Assembly (NCBI RefSeq): GCF_019801215.1
Contig: NZ_JAHVJO010000004.1
Span: 90,206 to 154,205, forward strand
From: Fictibacillus nanhaiensis
Lineage (GTDB): Bacteria > Bacillota > Bacilli > Bacillales > Fictibacillaceae
Reading direction: 5' to 3'
Length of the DNA: 64,000 nt
Shown one piece after another: positions 16,525-25,619 of the stretch. Each line of letters starts with the position of its first letter. Positions within the stretch are counted from its first letter, which is position 1. The notes beneath the pieces are model-generated. The model was not told the origin of the DNA. It saw nothing but the letters and a program-made list of their open reading frames with translations, and did not search any database. The position numbers and the translations under genes are program-made.

Positions 16525-16663
16525 ATAAAAACACCTTTGGTAATAAAATTTTTATTTAGATTGTAACACAGACCCCTTCTATAAAAGTAAAAGCTGCTAA
16601 TTCATATGCTCAATCAACAGCTTATCCCCTACATATTGAATTCAGACAGAAAACTTGATGAAA

Positions 16664-16698
16664 TTAAAAGACAACGCCAAATTTGCTTGCGCTGCCTT
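16664..16698 (-). terminator. Probable terminator of VOC gene
   Basis: On the minus strand GGCAGCGC and GGCGTTGTC form an eight-pair stem including two G-U pairs, followed by TTTTAATTTC. It lies about 17 bases past the stop codon. Confidence 0.6.
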
Positions 16699-16714
16699 TT
16701 TAGTTCTTCTTCTT

Positions 16715-17110
16715 TTATTTTGCATTCTCGTCTGGTTGATGAATTCCGAAAATATTGCCTTCTGTATCTTTGTAGTATCCTTGCCATGCCATTCCGGGAA
16801 GTGCGTATTTTGGCATCGCTACCTTGCCGCCATTCTCTAGAATTTTCGCCTCAGTTTCATCATAACTTGCTACACTCATCGTACAAGCATACCCATTTAA
16901 AGCTTGATTAGGTTCAGGCGGTGCGCTTTGACGTTTCATCAGAGCCCCATTGATCCCCATCTCTTTATCGTCCCCAGTTACTGCCCCATAGTAAGGCATT
17001 CCTGCGTATTCACTCCAATCTTGAAAAGACCAGCCGAACACCTCTCCATAAAACTTCATTGCCCGTTCCATATCATCCACATGGATTTCAAAATGCACTA
17101 ATCTCCCCAT
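16715..17110 (-). CDS. VOC family protein (glyoxalase fold)
   Basis: A 131-residue vicinal-oxygen-chelate protein with two beta-alpha-beta-beta-beta modules. Candidate metal ligands are H6 in LVHFEIHV and the terminal glutamate in DTEGNIFGIH. The sequence resembles the Gly-rich hydroxylase/glyoxalase-like group (ERAMKFYGEVFGW, GMAWQGYYKDTEGN). The reaction is unknown; the fold serves glyoxalases, dioxygenases and antibiotic-binding proteins. ATG start after AGGAGG; stands alone. Confidence 0.85.
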   Translation of the reverse strand: MGRLVHFEIHVDDMERAMKFYGEVFGWSFQDWSEYAGMPYYGAVTGDDKEMGINGALMKRQSAPPEPNQALNGYACTMSVASYDETEAKILENGGKVAMPKYALPGMAWQGYYKDTEGNIFGIHQPDENAK

Positions 17111-17213
17111 AATCTACCTCCTGTTTTTTCGATAATCAATGATCACTTAAAGTCATTCCATATACTTTCTAACAATTCCTCTTAACGAATGAGTATTTGT
17201 GAATAAGGCATAT

Positions 17214-17252
17214 TAAAAGGCACCACCAACTTTAAAGTCGTTGGGGTGCCAT
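17214..17252 (-). terminator. sstT terminator
   Basis: GGCACCaCCAAC (from 17219) pairs with GTTGGgGTGCC (to 17250) and is followed on the minus strand by TTTTAATATG. Confidence 0.85.
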
Positions 17253-17278
17253 TCATTTTGAAGCGTAAGAAAACTTCT

Positions 17279-18526
17279 TTATGCTGCTTTTTTGATATTG
17301 ATTTCTTTTCCTTCTTTACGCAACTCTTTATATTCAGCTATTGCAGTAAAAAGAACGTCTGTCGATGAGTTAAGCGCCGTTTCAAAAGAATCTTGTAAAA
17401 CTCCAATGATAAAGCCGACACCTACTACCTGCATCGCCACGTCACCCGGGATACCGAACAAGCTACACGCTAGAGGAATCAATAACAGTGATCCGCCAGC
17501 AACGCCTGAAGCACCACAAGCACTAACAGCTGATAAAATGCTAAGGAGAACTGCAGTAGGAAAATCCACGTGAATATCTAGTGTATGAACCGCGGCAAGT
17601 GTCAAAACTGAAATTGTAACCGCAGCACCCGCCATGTTGATCGTCGCTCCTAATGGAATGGATACGGAATAATTATCTTTGTCCAAACCAAGCTTCTCAC
17701 ATAACTTCATATTTACGGGAATATTAGAAGCTGAGCTGCGTGTGAAAAATGCTGTTATACCACTTTCTTTCAAACACTTGAAAACAAGCGGATAAGGATT
17801 TTGTTTAATCGCTAGGAACACAATGATAGGATTGACAACTAACGCTACGATAGCCATACAACCAATCAATAACCCAAGTAACTTACCATAGCTTAATAAC
17901 GAATCTATACCGTTTGCCGTAATCGACTCAAATACTAATCCCATAATTCCTAATGGTGCAAATTTAATTATCCAAGTAACGATTTTAGAGACAGCATCTG
18001 AAACATTAGAGATCATCGTTTTAGTCGTGTCCTTCGCACTTCTTAAAGCAAGACCCAAAAGTACTGCCCAAGCCAAAATACCGATGTAGTTTGCATTTAC
18101 AAGGGCGTTAACAGGGTTATCAACCACGTTCATCAATAATGACTTGAGAACTTCTACAACACCACCTGGAGGCGTTACACCTTCCGCGCCTTTTCCAAGG
18201 GTCAAATCTACAGGGAAAATAAAACTTGCAAAGACAGCTGTTAACCCTGCTAAGAATGTTCCTAAAAGGTAGAGGAAGATAATCGATTTCATGTTCGTTT
18301 GATGGCCCGCCTTATGTTGGGCGATAGCCGACATGACTAAGAATAATACCAACACAGGTGCAATAGCTTTCAAAGCACCTACGAATAAAGAACCAAATAT
18401 AACAACAGGTTTTGCTGCTTGTGGAATCGCTACTGCTAGGATAATACCAACAATTAATCCTATAATAATCTGTTTAACAAGACTCAACTGATTCCACTTT
18501 TTCAGTATACTTTCCATAGATGTCAT
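17279..18526 (-). CDS. sstT: Serine/threonine:Na+ symporter SstT
   Basis: A 415-residue dicarboxylate/amino acid:cation symporter (DAACS family). The sequence matches SstT throughout: N-terminal [16 protein letters not shown], the re-entrant serine-rich loop [11 protein letters not shown], the transport motif [20 protein letters not shown], and the second hairpin [19 protein letters not shown]. It imports L-serine and L-threonine with sodium. Start ATG 18526 with TTAGG six bases upstream; the TTG and GTG codons just before it overlap that site. A clear sigma-A promoter and a leader hairpin precede it. Confidence 0.95.
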   Translation of the reverse strand: MTSMESILKKWNQLSLVKQIIIGLIVGIILAVAIPQAAKPVVIFGSLFVGALKAIAPVLVLFLVMSAIAQHKAGHQTNMKSIIFLYLLGTFLAGLTAVFASFIFPVDLTLGKGAEGVTPPGGVVEVLKSLLMNVVDNPVNALVNANYIGILAWAVLLGLALRSAKDTTKTMISNVSDAVSKIVTWIIKFAPLGIMGLVFESITANGIDSLLSYGKLLGLLIGCMAIVALVVNPIIVFLAIKQNPYPLVFKCLKESGITAFFTRSSASNIPVNMKLCEKLGLDKDNYSVSIPLGATINMAGAAVTISVLTLAAVHTLDIHVDFPTAVLLSILSAVSACGASGVAGGSLLLIPLACSLFGIPGDVAMQVVGVGFIIGVLQDSFETALNSSTDVLFTAIAEYKELRKEGKEINIKKAA

Positions 18527-18594
18527 CACCAACCTAAGTTAGAATTGTATTGCTGTTTATTCTTAATAACCTGTAATATAATAAAATCTTTTCC

Positions 18595-18634
18595 CAGTGG
18601 AATAATGGAAGTTCATCTAATTATTCCACCTGGT
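18595..18634 (-). other. Stem-loop in sstT 5' leader
   Basis: CCAGtGGAATAAT (from 18595) pairs with ATTATTCCaCCTGG through about 13 base pairs with one bulged base and a 13-base loop. It lies in the transcribed leader, 40-60 bases after the predicted start of transcription. No T-run follows on the minus strand, so it is not an ordinary terminator; a protein- or ligand-binding control element is possible. Confidence 0.5.
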
Positions 18635-18662
18635 AAAGACAACTGTTCTTCTAATAAATAGT

Positions 18663-18691
18663 ATTATAGTGAGTCTTTCGACGAATTACAA
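18663..18691 (-). promoter_or_regulatory. sigma-A promoter of sstT
   Basis: Minus strand: -35 TTGTAA (18686-18691), 17-base spacer, perfect -10 TATAAT (18663-18668). The leader to the sstT start codon is about 130 bases. Confidence 0.75.
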
Positions 18692-18831
18692 TTTATTTAA
18701 AGATGTTTTAATTATTTTAATTTTCGTTCTTTTTAGAAGCCTTCATTAGAATGGACACAAATCTTCTGCAAACTATTATTTCAAAATAATTTTTAACGTT
18801 TATTTTTATGAGTAGGAACCTTTTATAGTAT

Positions 18832-18861
18832 AAATAAACGAGCCTTCCAATTGAAAAGCTC
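18832..18861 (-). terminator. Second hairpin downstream of dihydrouridine synthase gene
   Basis: On the minus strand GAGCTTTTC-AATT-GGAAGGCTC gives nine pairs (some G-U) and is followed by GTTTATTTATA. It may back up the main terminator at 18964. The rest of the 530-base gap between sstT and the synthase gene holds the sstT promoter/leader and a weak repeat at 18871-18954; no gene was seen. Confidence 0.5.
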
Positions 18862-18949
18862 TTTCTTACAATTACATCAGTTATTATCTTTACTTACAAC
18901 ACGGACGCTTCCACATTAGATGTGCGCTGAATCATTACATCTGTTATTC

Positions 18950-18992
18950 ACCTAAAAAACAAAATCCACCTAGCATTACGCTTGGTGGATAG
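18950..18992 (-). terminator. Terminator of dihydrouridine synthase gene
   Basis: ATCCACC (18964-18970) pairs with GGTGGAT (18984-18990); on the minus strand TTTTGTTTTTTAGG follows. Confidence 0.85.
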
Positions 18993-19066
18993 GATCTTTT
19001 TTTGTCCTGATTTCTCTTCTTTTCGTAAATCTTTCGGTTGCAAAGGAACGTGACGATTACATCATT

Positions 19067-20044
19067 TCACTGTCCCGTCCCATCCATATTTTTTTCAAAC
19101 TTATCAAGCAATGCACGCACTTCATCTGTTGATTTCGTGTTCATCAATTGATTTCGCAACTCAGCAGCTCCTGGGAATCCTTTGACATAGATTTTGAAAA
19201 AGCGATGAAGTCCTGTGATTGAACGGGGCACTGCTTCCGCATATTGATCCTGAAGGTCAAGCTGCAGTTTTAAAAGATCAAGGTATTCTTTACTGCTGTG
19301 TTCTTTTGGCTCTTTTTCAAAAGCAAAAGGATTTTTAAAGATCCCTCGTCCGATCATAACGCCATCAATCCCGTATTTTTCTGCAAGCTGCAGCCCGACT
19401 TGACGGTCAGGGATGTCTCCATTGATCGTTAACAGCGTATTTGGTGCGATACGGTCACGTAATTTTTTGATTTCTGGAATAAGCTCCCAGTGCGCATCTA
19501 CTAGGCTCATTTCCTCTCTTGTACGTAAATGAATAGAAAGGTTTGCTATATCTTGTTTTAAAATATGCGCAAGCCAATCCTCCCACTCATTTACCTCTTT
19601 AAAGCCAAGTCGTGTTTTCACGCTGACAGGCAGACCACCCGCTTTTGCTGCTTGAATCAGTTCTGCCGCAACGTCAGGACGCAGGATAAGGCCACTCCCT
19701 TTTCCTCTCGATGCGACATTCGGTACAGGGCAGCCCATATTAATATCGATGCCTTTAAAACCCATCTCTTTCATACCAATACTCATTTGACGGAAATATT
19801 CGGGATTATCTCCCCAAATATGTGCCACCATTGGCTGTTCATCTTCTGTAAACATTAAACGGCCGCGGACACTATTCTTGCCTTCTGGGTGACAATAGCT
19901 ATCTGAGTTTGTAAACTCTGTGAAAAACACATCCGGCCGGCCAGCTTTACTTACAACGTGACGAAAAACAACGTCTGTCACATCTTCCATTGGTGCAAGT
20001 ACAAAAAATGGACGTGGTAAATCACGCCAAAAATTATCTATCAT
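19067..20044 (-). CDS. tRNA-dihydrouridine synthase (YfjN type)
   Basis: An FMN-dependent Dus-family enzyme that reduces uridine to dihydrouridine in the D-loop of tRNA. It shows the FMN-barrel start [12 protein letters not shown], the catalytic-cysteine motif [15 protein letters not shown], and GDIPD and [13 protein letters not shown] near the phosphate site. From ATG 20044 it is 325 residues, matching what I recall of B. subtilis YfjN, which starts [14 protein letters not shown] as here; the GTG at 20065 overlaps the AGAGGA ribosome site. Monocistronic. Confidence 0.9.
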   Translation of the reverse strand: MIDNFWRDLPRPFFVLAPMEDVTDVVFRHVVSKAGRPDVFFTEFTNSDSYCHPEGKNSVRGRLMFTEDEQPMVAHIWGDNPEYFRQMSIGMKEMGFKGIDINMGCPVPNVASRGKGSGLILRPDVAAELIQAAKAGGLPVSVKTRLGFKEVNEWEDWLAHILKQDIANLSIHLRTREEMSLVDAHWELIPEIKKLRDRIAPNTLLTINGDIPDRQVGLQLAEKYGIDGVMIGRGIFKNPFAFEKEPKEHSSKEYLDLLKLQLDLQDQYAEAVPRSITGLHRFFKIYVKGFPGAAELRNQLMNTKSTDEVRALLDKFEKNMDGTGQ

Positions 20045-20221
20045 TTCAAGCTCAATTCCTCTCACTATGGATACTACTACAAATTATTCTTTTACACTTA
20101 TATCATGTCTACTAACTGATTATCAAACTCTGTACATTTATAATTTATGGAAAATCATTATTAAGAGCATAACTCTAAACACGCAATCGCTTTATACCTG
20201 TAATTTTTGTGTAAAAAGTAA

Positions 20222-20256
20222 ACTAAAAAGCCTTATCCACCAAGGAATAAGGCTCT
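20222..20256 (-). terminator. rlmCD terminator
   Basis: AGCCTTAT (20229-20236) pairs with ATAAGGCT (20247-20254); on the minus strand TTTTTAG follows. Confidence 0.85.
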
Positions 20257-20261
20257 TATAG

Positions 20262-21638
20262 TCATAGGAGTACAAGTTTCGCAACTGCCTCCACGTGCGT
20301 CGTCTGCGGAAACATATCCACGGGTTGCACTTCCACTGTTTGGAATCCACCGTCTTCCAATACCCGAAGGTCGCGTGCGAGTGTTGCTGGGTTGCAGCTT
20401 ACATACACAACGCGTTTTGGTTTCATTTCAATGATCGTTTTAAGCAGTTCTTCGTCGCACCCTTTTCGTGGTGGATCGACAACAATGACGTCTGGTGTGA
20501 TGCCTTGTTTTTTCCACTCTGGAATCACTTCTTCTGATTTACCAACGGCAAACTCAGCATTTGTGATGTTGTTCAGTTCCGCATTACGTCTCGCATCTTC
20601 AATGGCTTCCGGTACAATTTCAACTCCGTACACTTTCTTCGCTTTTTGAGCAAGAAACAGAGAGATAGTCCCGATTCCGCAATACGCATCAATGACGGTT
20701 TCATCACCGTTTAGTTCAGCATATTTTAACGCTTGATCATAAAGCACTTTCGTTTGATCAGGATTAATCTGATAAAACGATCGGGCTGAGATGGCAAACT
20801 TAATGTCACCGATGTAATCATGAATGTACTCTGCGCCCCATAGCACTCGGGTTTCGTCTCCAAAAATCACATTTGTGCGTTTTGTGTTCACGTTCTGTAC
20901 GATCGATTTGATCTCTGGAAGAGCTGCTGTTATGTCTTCAACAATCTTTTTCCGTTTTGGTAAGTCTTTTCCGTTCGTTACAAGGACAATCATTAAATCA
21001 CCTGTTGTTTTTCCGTAACGGGCGATAATATGACGCAGCATGCCTTTATGCTTTTGTTCGTCGTATGCGGTGATATTGTATTTATTCACAATCTCTTTTA
21101 CTGCTTGTACGGCGTCATCGTTCGTGTCACCTGTAATGATGCAGCTGTCCATCTCTACGATTTCGTGGCTGCGTTTTTGATAAAAGCCTGTGATGATTCG
21201 ACCTTCACGCTCACCAACGGGTACTTGGGTTTTGTTCCGGTAGCGCCATGGTTCTTCTCCCATACCAAGTGTCGGCAGGACGGGAACGTTTTCTAGTTTA
21301 CCGATTCGAGTGAGGACATCTTCTACTTGCTTTCGTTTATATGCAAGCTGCCCTTCATAGGATAAGTGCTGCAGCTGGCAGCCTCCACACCATTTATAGA
21401 TTGGGCATGGCGCCTCAACTCGTTCAGGACTTTCTTCAATAAGCTCCTCTAGCCTTCCAAATCCGAAGCCTTTTTTTATGCCAACTACCTTTACTTTTGC
21501 TCGTTCTCCTGGCAAGGTGTTCGGTACGAACAAAGTAAATCCATTAACACGTGCTACTCCAGCGCCTTCATGAGTTAAGTCCACTATATCTACTTCATAA
21601 CTTTCATTCTTATGAACAGGCAAAACAGCCTTTGTCAT
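20262..21638 (-). CDS. rlmCD: 23S rRNA (uracil-C5)-methyltransferase RlmCD
   Basis: A 458-residue RNA m5U methyltransferase of the RumA/TrmA type (YefA in B. subtilis). An N-terminal TRAM domain (residues about 8-60) is followed by the [4Fe-4S] cysteine cluster [12 protein letters not shown] with a fourth cysteine in MDSC, the SAM-binding [12 protein letters not shown] and DPPRKGCD, and the catalytic cysteine in [12 protein letters not shown]. In Bacillus the orthologue modifies both U747 and U1939 of 23S rRNA. Start ATG 21638, nine bases after AAAGGG; upstream in-frame ATGs at 21644 and 21683 fit the site less well. Confidence 0.92.
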   Translation of the reverse strand: MTKAVLPVHKNESYEVDIVDLTHEGAGVARVNGFTLFVPNTLPGERAKVKVVGIKKGFGFGRLEELIEESPERVEAPCPIYKWCGGCQLQHLSYEGQLAYKRKQVEDVLTRIGKLENVPVLPTLGMGEEPWRYRNKTQVPVGEREGRIITGFYQKRSHEIVEMDSCIITGDTNDDAVQAVKEIVNKYNITAYDEQKHKGMLRHIIARYGKTTGDLMIVLVTNGKDLPKRKKIVEDITAALPEIKSIVQNVNTKRTNVIFGDETRVLWGAEYIHDYIGDIKFAISARSFYQINPDQTKVLYDQALKYAELNGDETVIDAYCGIGTISLFLAQKAKKVYGVEIVPEAIEDARRNAELNNITNAEFAVGKSEEVIPEWKKQGITPDVIVVDPPRKGCDEELLKTIIEMKPKRVVYVSCNPATLARDLRVLEDGGFQTVEVQPVDMFPQTTHVEAVAKLVLL

Positions 21639-21705
21639 TTTCATCGTCCCTTTTTGTCCAATATGCTTTTCTGATTGTAGCACAACTGCATGTGGACACC
21701 AAATG

Positions 21706-21742
21706 GCAAAAAAAGAACAGACCTGTAAAAAGTCTGTTCCTT
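21706..21742. terminator. Protease gene terminator
   Basis: GAACAGAC (21715-21722) pairs with GTCTGTTC (21732-21739). A-rich and T-rich tails on both sides suggest it can act on either strand; it serves the protease gene ending at 21751. Confidence 0.85.
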
Positions 21743-21750
21743 CGTTTTTT

Positions 21751-23076
21751 TTATTTTCCTGCCGCTCTTACCGCTTCATATGCATTCACATACCCTGCTC
21801 CAACTTCATGAAGCTTGTAGCTTGGCATTGGATCAGCAGTGGATTCGAGCTTTTGAAGAACTTGGTCTGGTGTCAAGTTCGGATTAGCCTCAAGCATTAA
21901 TGCCGCTACCCCTGAAATGTGAGGAGTTGCCATACTTGTTCCGCTTGCCGTTGTGTAGTTCGCCAAATGTTCTGGTGCAATATATTCTGTATCACTTAAC
22001 GTTCCAAGTGTGTTCATCACAACACCTGTTTTTGATTTTGTAGAAACGATGTCCACTCCTGGCGCTGTAATGTCTGGGTGTAACAGATTATCTCCTTCAA
22101 CTCCTCGAGATGAGAAGCTAGCTAGTTTCTTGTCCTTTGTGCCAGCTGCAACTGAAATGACCCAAGGTGCTGCTGAATAAGGGTTTAACGTATTGTCGCC
22201 AGGCCCTTCGTTACCTGCTGCAAACGCGACAACCATACCAGCATCATGCGCTTCTTTACTTGCTACGTTGATTGGGTCCTTTGCAGAATAATCACCGCTA
22301 GTTCCCCAGCTGTTTGAGATGACATTGATTCCGTATTCCTGTTGATTTTCTAAAACATAGTTAAATGCTTCAAGTGCCCAAAAAATGTTGATTCCCTCAC
22401 CTGTTCCTAGACCAACAAGTTTGGCGTCAGGGGCAACGCCTGTATATAATCCTTCACTCGCTGTTCCAAGTCCTGCGATCGTTCCCGCCACATGTGTTCC
22501 ATGACCGGAAGAAGTGTCCGTGTTTGCAACATTTTCAAGATAGAGTGGCTGGTTTGAGAAAAAGTCCCCAAGTAAAAACTTTACGTTCTGCACCACTTTT
22601 TCTTCCCCAAACGGAAGATCAGGATGAGTGGCATCAATGCCGCTATCGATAACAGCGACGGTTGTTCCTTTTCCTGTATAGCCTAATTCATTCCAAACTC
22701 TCTCAGCCCCAATCAACTTGCGGCTTTCCTTCATCAAGTAGTCCAGCTTCTTATTGTGGTAAACAGAAACCACATCCAAACTGCTTGTTAATAGTGACGT
22801 CACTTCAAGTTTTGTCCCTTTAACGGCTACCATTGGCAGCTTGCTGAACGTTTTCGTCTCTAATCCTAAATTCTTTAATGCTGCCACATCAGATGAACTT
22901 GGCAGGGAGTCATATGTGACAACCGCTTCAACTAGTGTGTTGGATGTAAGATCTCCAAGTACTTTTGTGAGCTGTTTGTCCACTTCTATACCTTCAACGG
23001 CTTTTGCACCTTGCTGTGGTAAGAAAAAGGCAGCAGCTAACATAACTGCTAAACTCATGGATAGTATTTTTCTCAT
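21751..23076 (-). CDS. Subtilisin-like serine protease (S8), secreted
   Basis: A 441-residue secreted preproprotease. The signal peptide ([20 protein letters not shown]) is probably cleaved after AKA at residue 26. Residues about 30-110 are an inhibitor I9-like propeptide. The catalytic triad is D144 (VIDSGID), H192 (GHGTHVAG) and S381 ([11 protein letters not shown]), with the oxyanion asparagine N289 in AAGNEG. The mature enzyme is an extracellular endoprotease for protein scavenging; a cell-wall quality-control role is not suggested by any extra domain. ATG start after GCGGAGG; monocistronic. Confidence 0.93.
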   Translation of the reverse strand: MRKILSMSLAVMLAAAFFLPQQGAKAVEGIEVDKQLTKVLGDLTSNTLVEAVVTYDSLPSSSDVAALKNLGLETKTFSKLPMVAVKGTKLEVTSLLTSSLDVVSVYHNKKLDYLMKESRKLIGAERVWNELGYTGKGTTVAVIDSGIDATHPDLPFGEEKVVQNVKFLLGDFFSNQPLYLENVANTDTSSGHGTHVAGTIAGLGTASEGLYTGVAPDAKLVGLGTGEGINIFWALEAFNYVLENQQEYGINVISNSWGTSGDYSAKDPINVASKEAHDAGMVVAFAAGNEGPGDNTLNPYSAAPWVISVAAGTKDKKLASFSSRGVEGDNLLHPDITAPGVDIVSTKSKTGVVMNTLGTLSDTEYIAPEHLANYTTASGTSMATPHISGVAALMLEANPNLTPDQVLQKLESTADPMPSYKLHEVGAGYVNAYEAVRAAGK

Positions 23077-23203
23077 CGTTATACCTCCGCTTCCTATTTT
23101 TGTGTATTGTTTTAATTTTCTAACAAAATGAATGAAGCTTCAATCATGCAAAGGGATAAAAACAAGTACTGTGAATGGCCTATGGTAGTATAACGATTTC
23201 GAC

Positions 23204-23238
23204 AAAAAAAAAGCCTAGTCCGCATATTGGACTAGGTC
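23204..23238 (-). terminator. dgkB terminator
   Basis: GCCTAGTCC (23213-23221) pairs with GGACTAGG (23229-23236); on the minus strand a run of nine T follows. Confidence 0.9.
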
Positions 23239-23252
23239 ATATGTCTTGCTAT

Positions 23253-24161
23253 TTAACTTGGTTTGATTCTTTCTTTTGGTACGAGCAGCTCAAAATGGTG
23301 GTGCAGGTTTTCGAATTCACCCGGCAGTATACCGCCTAGTTCTCCGTCAAGATTAATCTGCATCTTCTCGCGAGGTGTTACTTTTACGCGTTTTGCTTTT
23401 TTGTAGATTACGTGATCGTCATGAATGTGTTCACCGCGAATCGCAAGCGAAGCAATACGGACAAACTCTGCAAGATTCGTTTTCTTTAAAATGATGACAT
23501 CAAAAAGACCATCGTGGAACTCAGAAGATGGTGCCAGCTTTTCAAAACCACCTACAGAATTCGTGTTTGCTACTAAAAACAGCATGATTTCGCCTTCGTA
23601 TTTCTCTTTGTCATCAAATTCGATCTCTACATATGTCGGGCGGATCGATGGCAGCATCTCAATTCCTTTAAGGAAATAAGCAAGCTGTCCAATCATCGTT
23701 TTGAGCTTGCTTGGGACTTCATATGTAAGCTCTGTTATACGTCCGCCGCCAGCTATGTTAATGAAGAACTTTTCGTTTACTTTACCGATATCCACTGGCA
23801 TATGAACGCCGCCGCAAAGCACATCGCATGAACCTTCAATTGTACGTGGCACTCCTACCGCACGGGCAAAATCGTTCGTCGTTCCTGCAGGAATAATCCC
23901 TAGCATCGGACGACTCTCTAATCCTGCAAGTCCGTTTACGACCTCATAAATGGTCCCGTCTCCACCAGCTGCTATTACAAGGTCAAAACCTCTCTCTCCA
24001 GCTTGGCGTGCCGCACGTGTAGCGCACCCCTCTTCAGGAGTCGTCGCGTGACACGATGTTTCGTACCCTGCGTTCTCTAGTCTGTCCAGTATATAGGGAA
24101 GCTGCTTTTTTACCGTTTCTCTTCCTGAACTCGGATTATATATAAGTCTAGCTCGTTTCAT
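23253..24161 (-). CDS. dgkB: Diacylglycerol kinase DgkB
   Basis: A soluble lipid kinase (302 residues) of the DAGK catalytic family. The nucleotide-binding GGDGTIYEVVNGL (about 62-74) and the following GIIPAGTTNDFARAVGVP are diagnostic. It phosphorylates diacylglycerol released by lipoteichoic acid synthesis, returning phosphatidic acid to phospholipid synthesis. Start ATG 24161, six bases after GAAGGTG, matches B. subtilis DgkB (MKRARIIYN); an ATG at 24179 would add six residues. In B. subtilis it also lies between gatB and rlmCD, supporting orthology. Confidence 0.93.
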   Translation of the reverse strand: MKRARLIYNPSSGRETVKKQLPYILDRLENAGYETSCHATTPEEGCATRAARQAGERGFDLVIAAGGDGTIYEVVNGLAGLESRPMLGIIPAGTTNDFARAVGVPRTIEGSCDVLCGGVHMPVDIGKVNEKFFINIAGGGRITELTYEVPSKLKTMIGQLAYFLKGIEMLPSIRPTYVEIEFDDKEKYEGEIMLFLVANTNSVGGFEKLAPSSEFHDGLFDVIILKKTNLAEFVRIASLAIRGEHIHDDHVIYKKAKRVKVTPREKMQINLDGELGGILPGEFENLHHHFELLVPKERIKPS

Positions 24162-24344
24162 TTGTTTCACCTTCGTCATTTGACTTCTCTTAAAAGTTTT
24201 AACATGAATCGCCCTCTGTATAACTATAAAAAACAGCCCGTTACATGGACTGCTTCGGTCGATTCCTTCTTATATATTATAGTGATTCAAGCATTAAAAA
24301 GCAAAGCGGTAACTGCAGCAGACATGTGTTTAAATTGTGTCTAA

Positions 24345-24383
24345 ATTGAAGGGGGTCTGTCCCGGGGACAGACCCCCTTCAAT
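24345..24383. repeat. 39-bp perfect palindrome
   Basis: ATTGAAGGGGGTCTGTCCC (24345-24363), a single central G, then the exact reverse complement (24365-24383). Each arm is 19 bases. It sits between the divergent dgkB and acetyltransferase genes, where no terminator is needed, so it looks like a dispersed repeat. Similar GGGGTCTGTCCCC hairpins are, to my recollection, scattered in Bacillaceae genomes. Confidence 0.85.
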
Positions 24384-24461
24384 TCTCAAACAATTCACAA
24401 CGAAAAAATAAAGGAGTTTTATGTCTGTTTATGGAATTTTCCAATGTGAGGAGTGTGTTAC

Positions 24462-24953
24462 ATGGAGAAAACGACAATGGAAATTTCATTATCAACACCA
24501 GCAGATTATGAGGGTCTTGTTGAAATTGATCATCTTGTCTGGAATATAGAAACAACACCAGCACCTGACATTCGCTGGGATTCACCAGAGGCATACGGCA
24601 GAAAGTTTCCTGCTGGCACACAAATTGTGGCGCGCTGTAACGGGAAAGTATGCGGGTACATTTTTTACCAAGATGTGATTCCCGTCCCCTCCAATCAGCA
24701 TGTAGCAGATGTAGCGATGGCCGTTCACCCTGACTTTCATAGACAGAACATCGGTTCAGAACTGATGCGTGCAGTTGAGCAGCTCGCACGCGACAACGGA
24801 AAAACAAAGCTTTCTCTTCGCGTGCTATCTACAAATAAAAAAGCCATTCTGTTTTACAAAAAATGCGGGTTTGTAGAACAAGGACGACTCGTTAAAGAGT
24901 TTTGCTTAAACGGCCGTTATGTGGATGACCTGCTACTTTATAAGCATATCTGA
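24462..24953 (+). CDS. GNAT family N-acetyltransferase
   Basis: A 163-residue GNAT protein. The acetyl-CoA-binding motif A is VAMAVHPDFHRQNIGSELMRA (Q/RxxGxG/A-like: RQNIGS), followed by LSLRVLSTNKKAILFYKKCGFVEQGR. Acceptor unknown: it could be a small molecule, protein N-terminus or antibiotic. Start ATG 24462, eight bases after GAGGAG; a GTG at 24453 overlaps that site. It is followed by a plus-strand series of small genes but separated from them by about 50 bases. Confidence 0.88.
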   Translation: MEKTTMEISLSTPADYEGLVEIDHLVWNIETTPAPDIRWDSPEAYGRKFPAGTQIVARCNGKVCGYIFYQDVIPVPSNQHVADVAMAVHPDFHRQNIGSELMRAVEQLARDNGKTKLSLRVLSTNKKAILFYKKCGFVEQGRLVKEFCLNGRYVDDLLLYKHI

Positions 24954-25007
24954 AAACTAACTTCATAGGTTTACTACAGCACTATAAATCTTTAGGAGGT
25001 GTTTGTC

Positions 25008-25223
25008 ATGATTTGGCTTATTCTTTTTTCACCAGTCGCTGCAGCACTCTTGCTTTTCGTTTTCATAAACTGGAGAACAAAGCGAAAGTATCGAAAATAC
25101 AATCTGAAATATAACCAAGATCAAAATCTCAGTGATAACAATAAGATTAACCAGGCAGCTGCTTGGACAAACGCAGCACGACATAACCATCATTCCGGTG
25201 GGGGAGGCGGCGGTGGATCTTAA
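25008..25223 (+). CDS. Small membrane protein with glycine-rich tail
   Basis: A 71-residue protein starting at ATG 25008 after a perfect AGGAGGTG. Residues 2-22 form one membrane helix (IWLILFSPVAAALLLFVFIN), followed by a strongly basic segment (WRTKRKYRKYN) that should stay in the cytoplasm, a polar linker and the tail HNHHSGGGGGGGS. Family not recognised; the His/Gly tail recalls flexible tails in other short bacilli membrane proteins. A strong terminator follows. Confidence 0.75.
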   Translation: MIWLILFSPVAAALLLFVFINWRTKRKYRKYNLKYNQDQNLSDNNKINQAAAWTNAARHNHHSGGGGGGGS

Positions 25224-25224
25224 C

Positions 25225-25257
25225 GGACGGGATAAGATTTAACCCCGTCTTTTTTTC
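25225..25257 (+). terminator. Terminator of small membrane protein gene
   Basis: GACGGG pairs with CCCGTC around a 12-base loop and is followed by TTTTTTT. Confidence 0.85.
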
Positions 25258-25283
25258 GCTTTAAATAATCGCTGGAGGCAAAC

Positions 25284-25475
25284 ATGTCGAACAAAATAAG
25301 CTTATCGGGAAGTGTCATCTTGTCTGACACGTCCAAGTTTGAAGAACTTTTTCTAAAAGAAACAACCCATATTGAGATCGGAGAATTTGAGAACGAAAAC
25401 GCCTTTCACCATTTTTTACACCTGCTTAAAGCCAGTGATAAAAACTTTGGTTTGCATTCACCTCTTCTTGTTTAA
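25284..25475 (+). CDS. Hypothetical 63-residue protein
   Basis: A small soluble protein with no cysteine, signal peptide or membrane helix; ATG start five bases after TGGAGG and a terminator about 40 bases after the stop make it a credible gene. The sequence alternates a beta-like N-terminal half (KISLSGSVILSD) with an acidic helix (FEELFLKETTHIEIGEFENE) and a His/Phe-rich segment (HHFLHLLKA). I do not recognise it. It lies between the glycine-tailed membrane protein and the ABC importer. Confidence 0.6.
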   Translation: MSNKISLSGSVILSDTSKFEELFLKETTHIEIGEFENENAFHHFLHLLKASDKNFGLHSPLLV

Positions 25476-25515
25476 GAATAATATTCTAACAATAGAATAG
25501 CTCATAGAATAAGGA

Positions 25516-25541
25516 CTGCTGGAAAATCCAGCGGTTTTTTT
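25516..25541 (+). terminator. Terminator after 63-residue gene
   Basis: GCTGGA-AAA-TCCAGC is followed by GGTTTTTTTA. Just upstream, at 25499-25510, is a solo copy of the GCTCATAGAAT motif of the 12268 array. Confidence 0.85.
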
Positions 25542-25619
25542 ATTTCAAAAATATGTCAAATGAGTTACAATTGTTTCAATACTGAATATTCCGATTTTAT
25601 TATTGAATTGAGGTGTAGT

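Noticed and set aside
18526..18660. T-box riboswitch in the sstT leader
   Set aside because: No T-box sequence (AGGGTGGNACCGCG-like), specifier loop or terminator was found.
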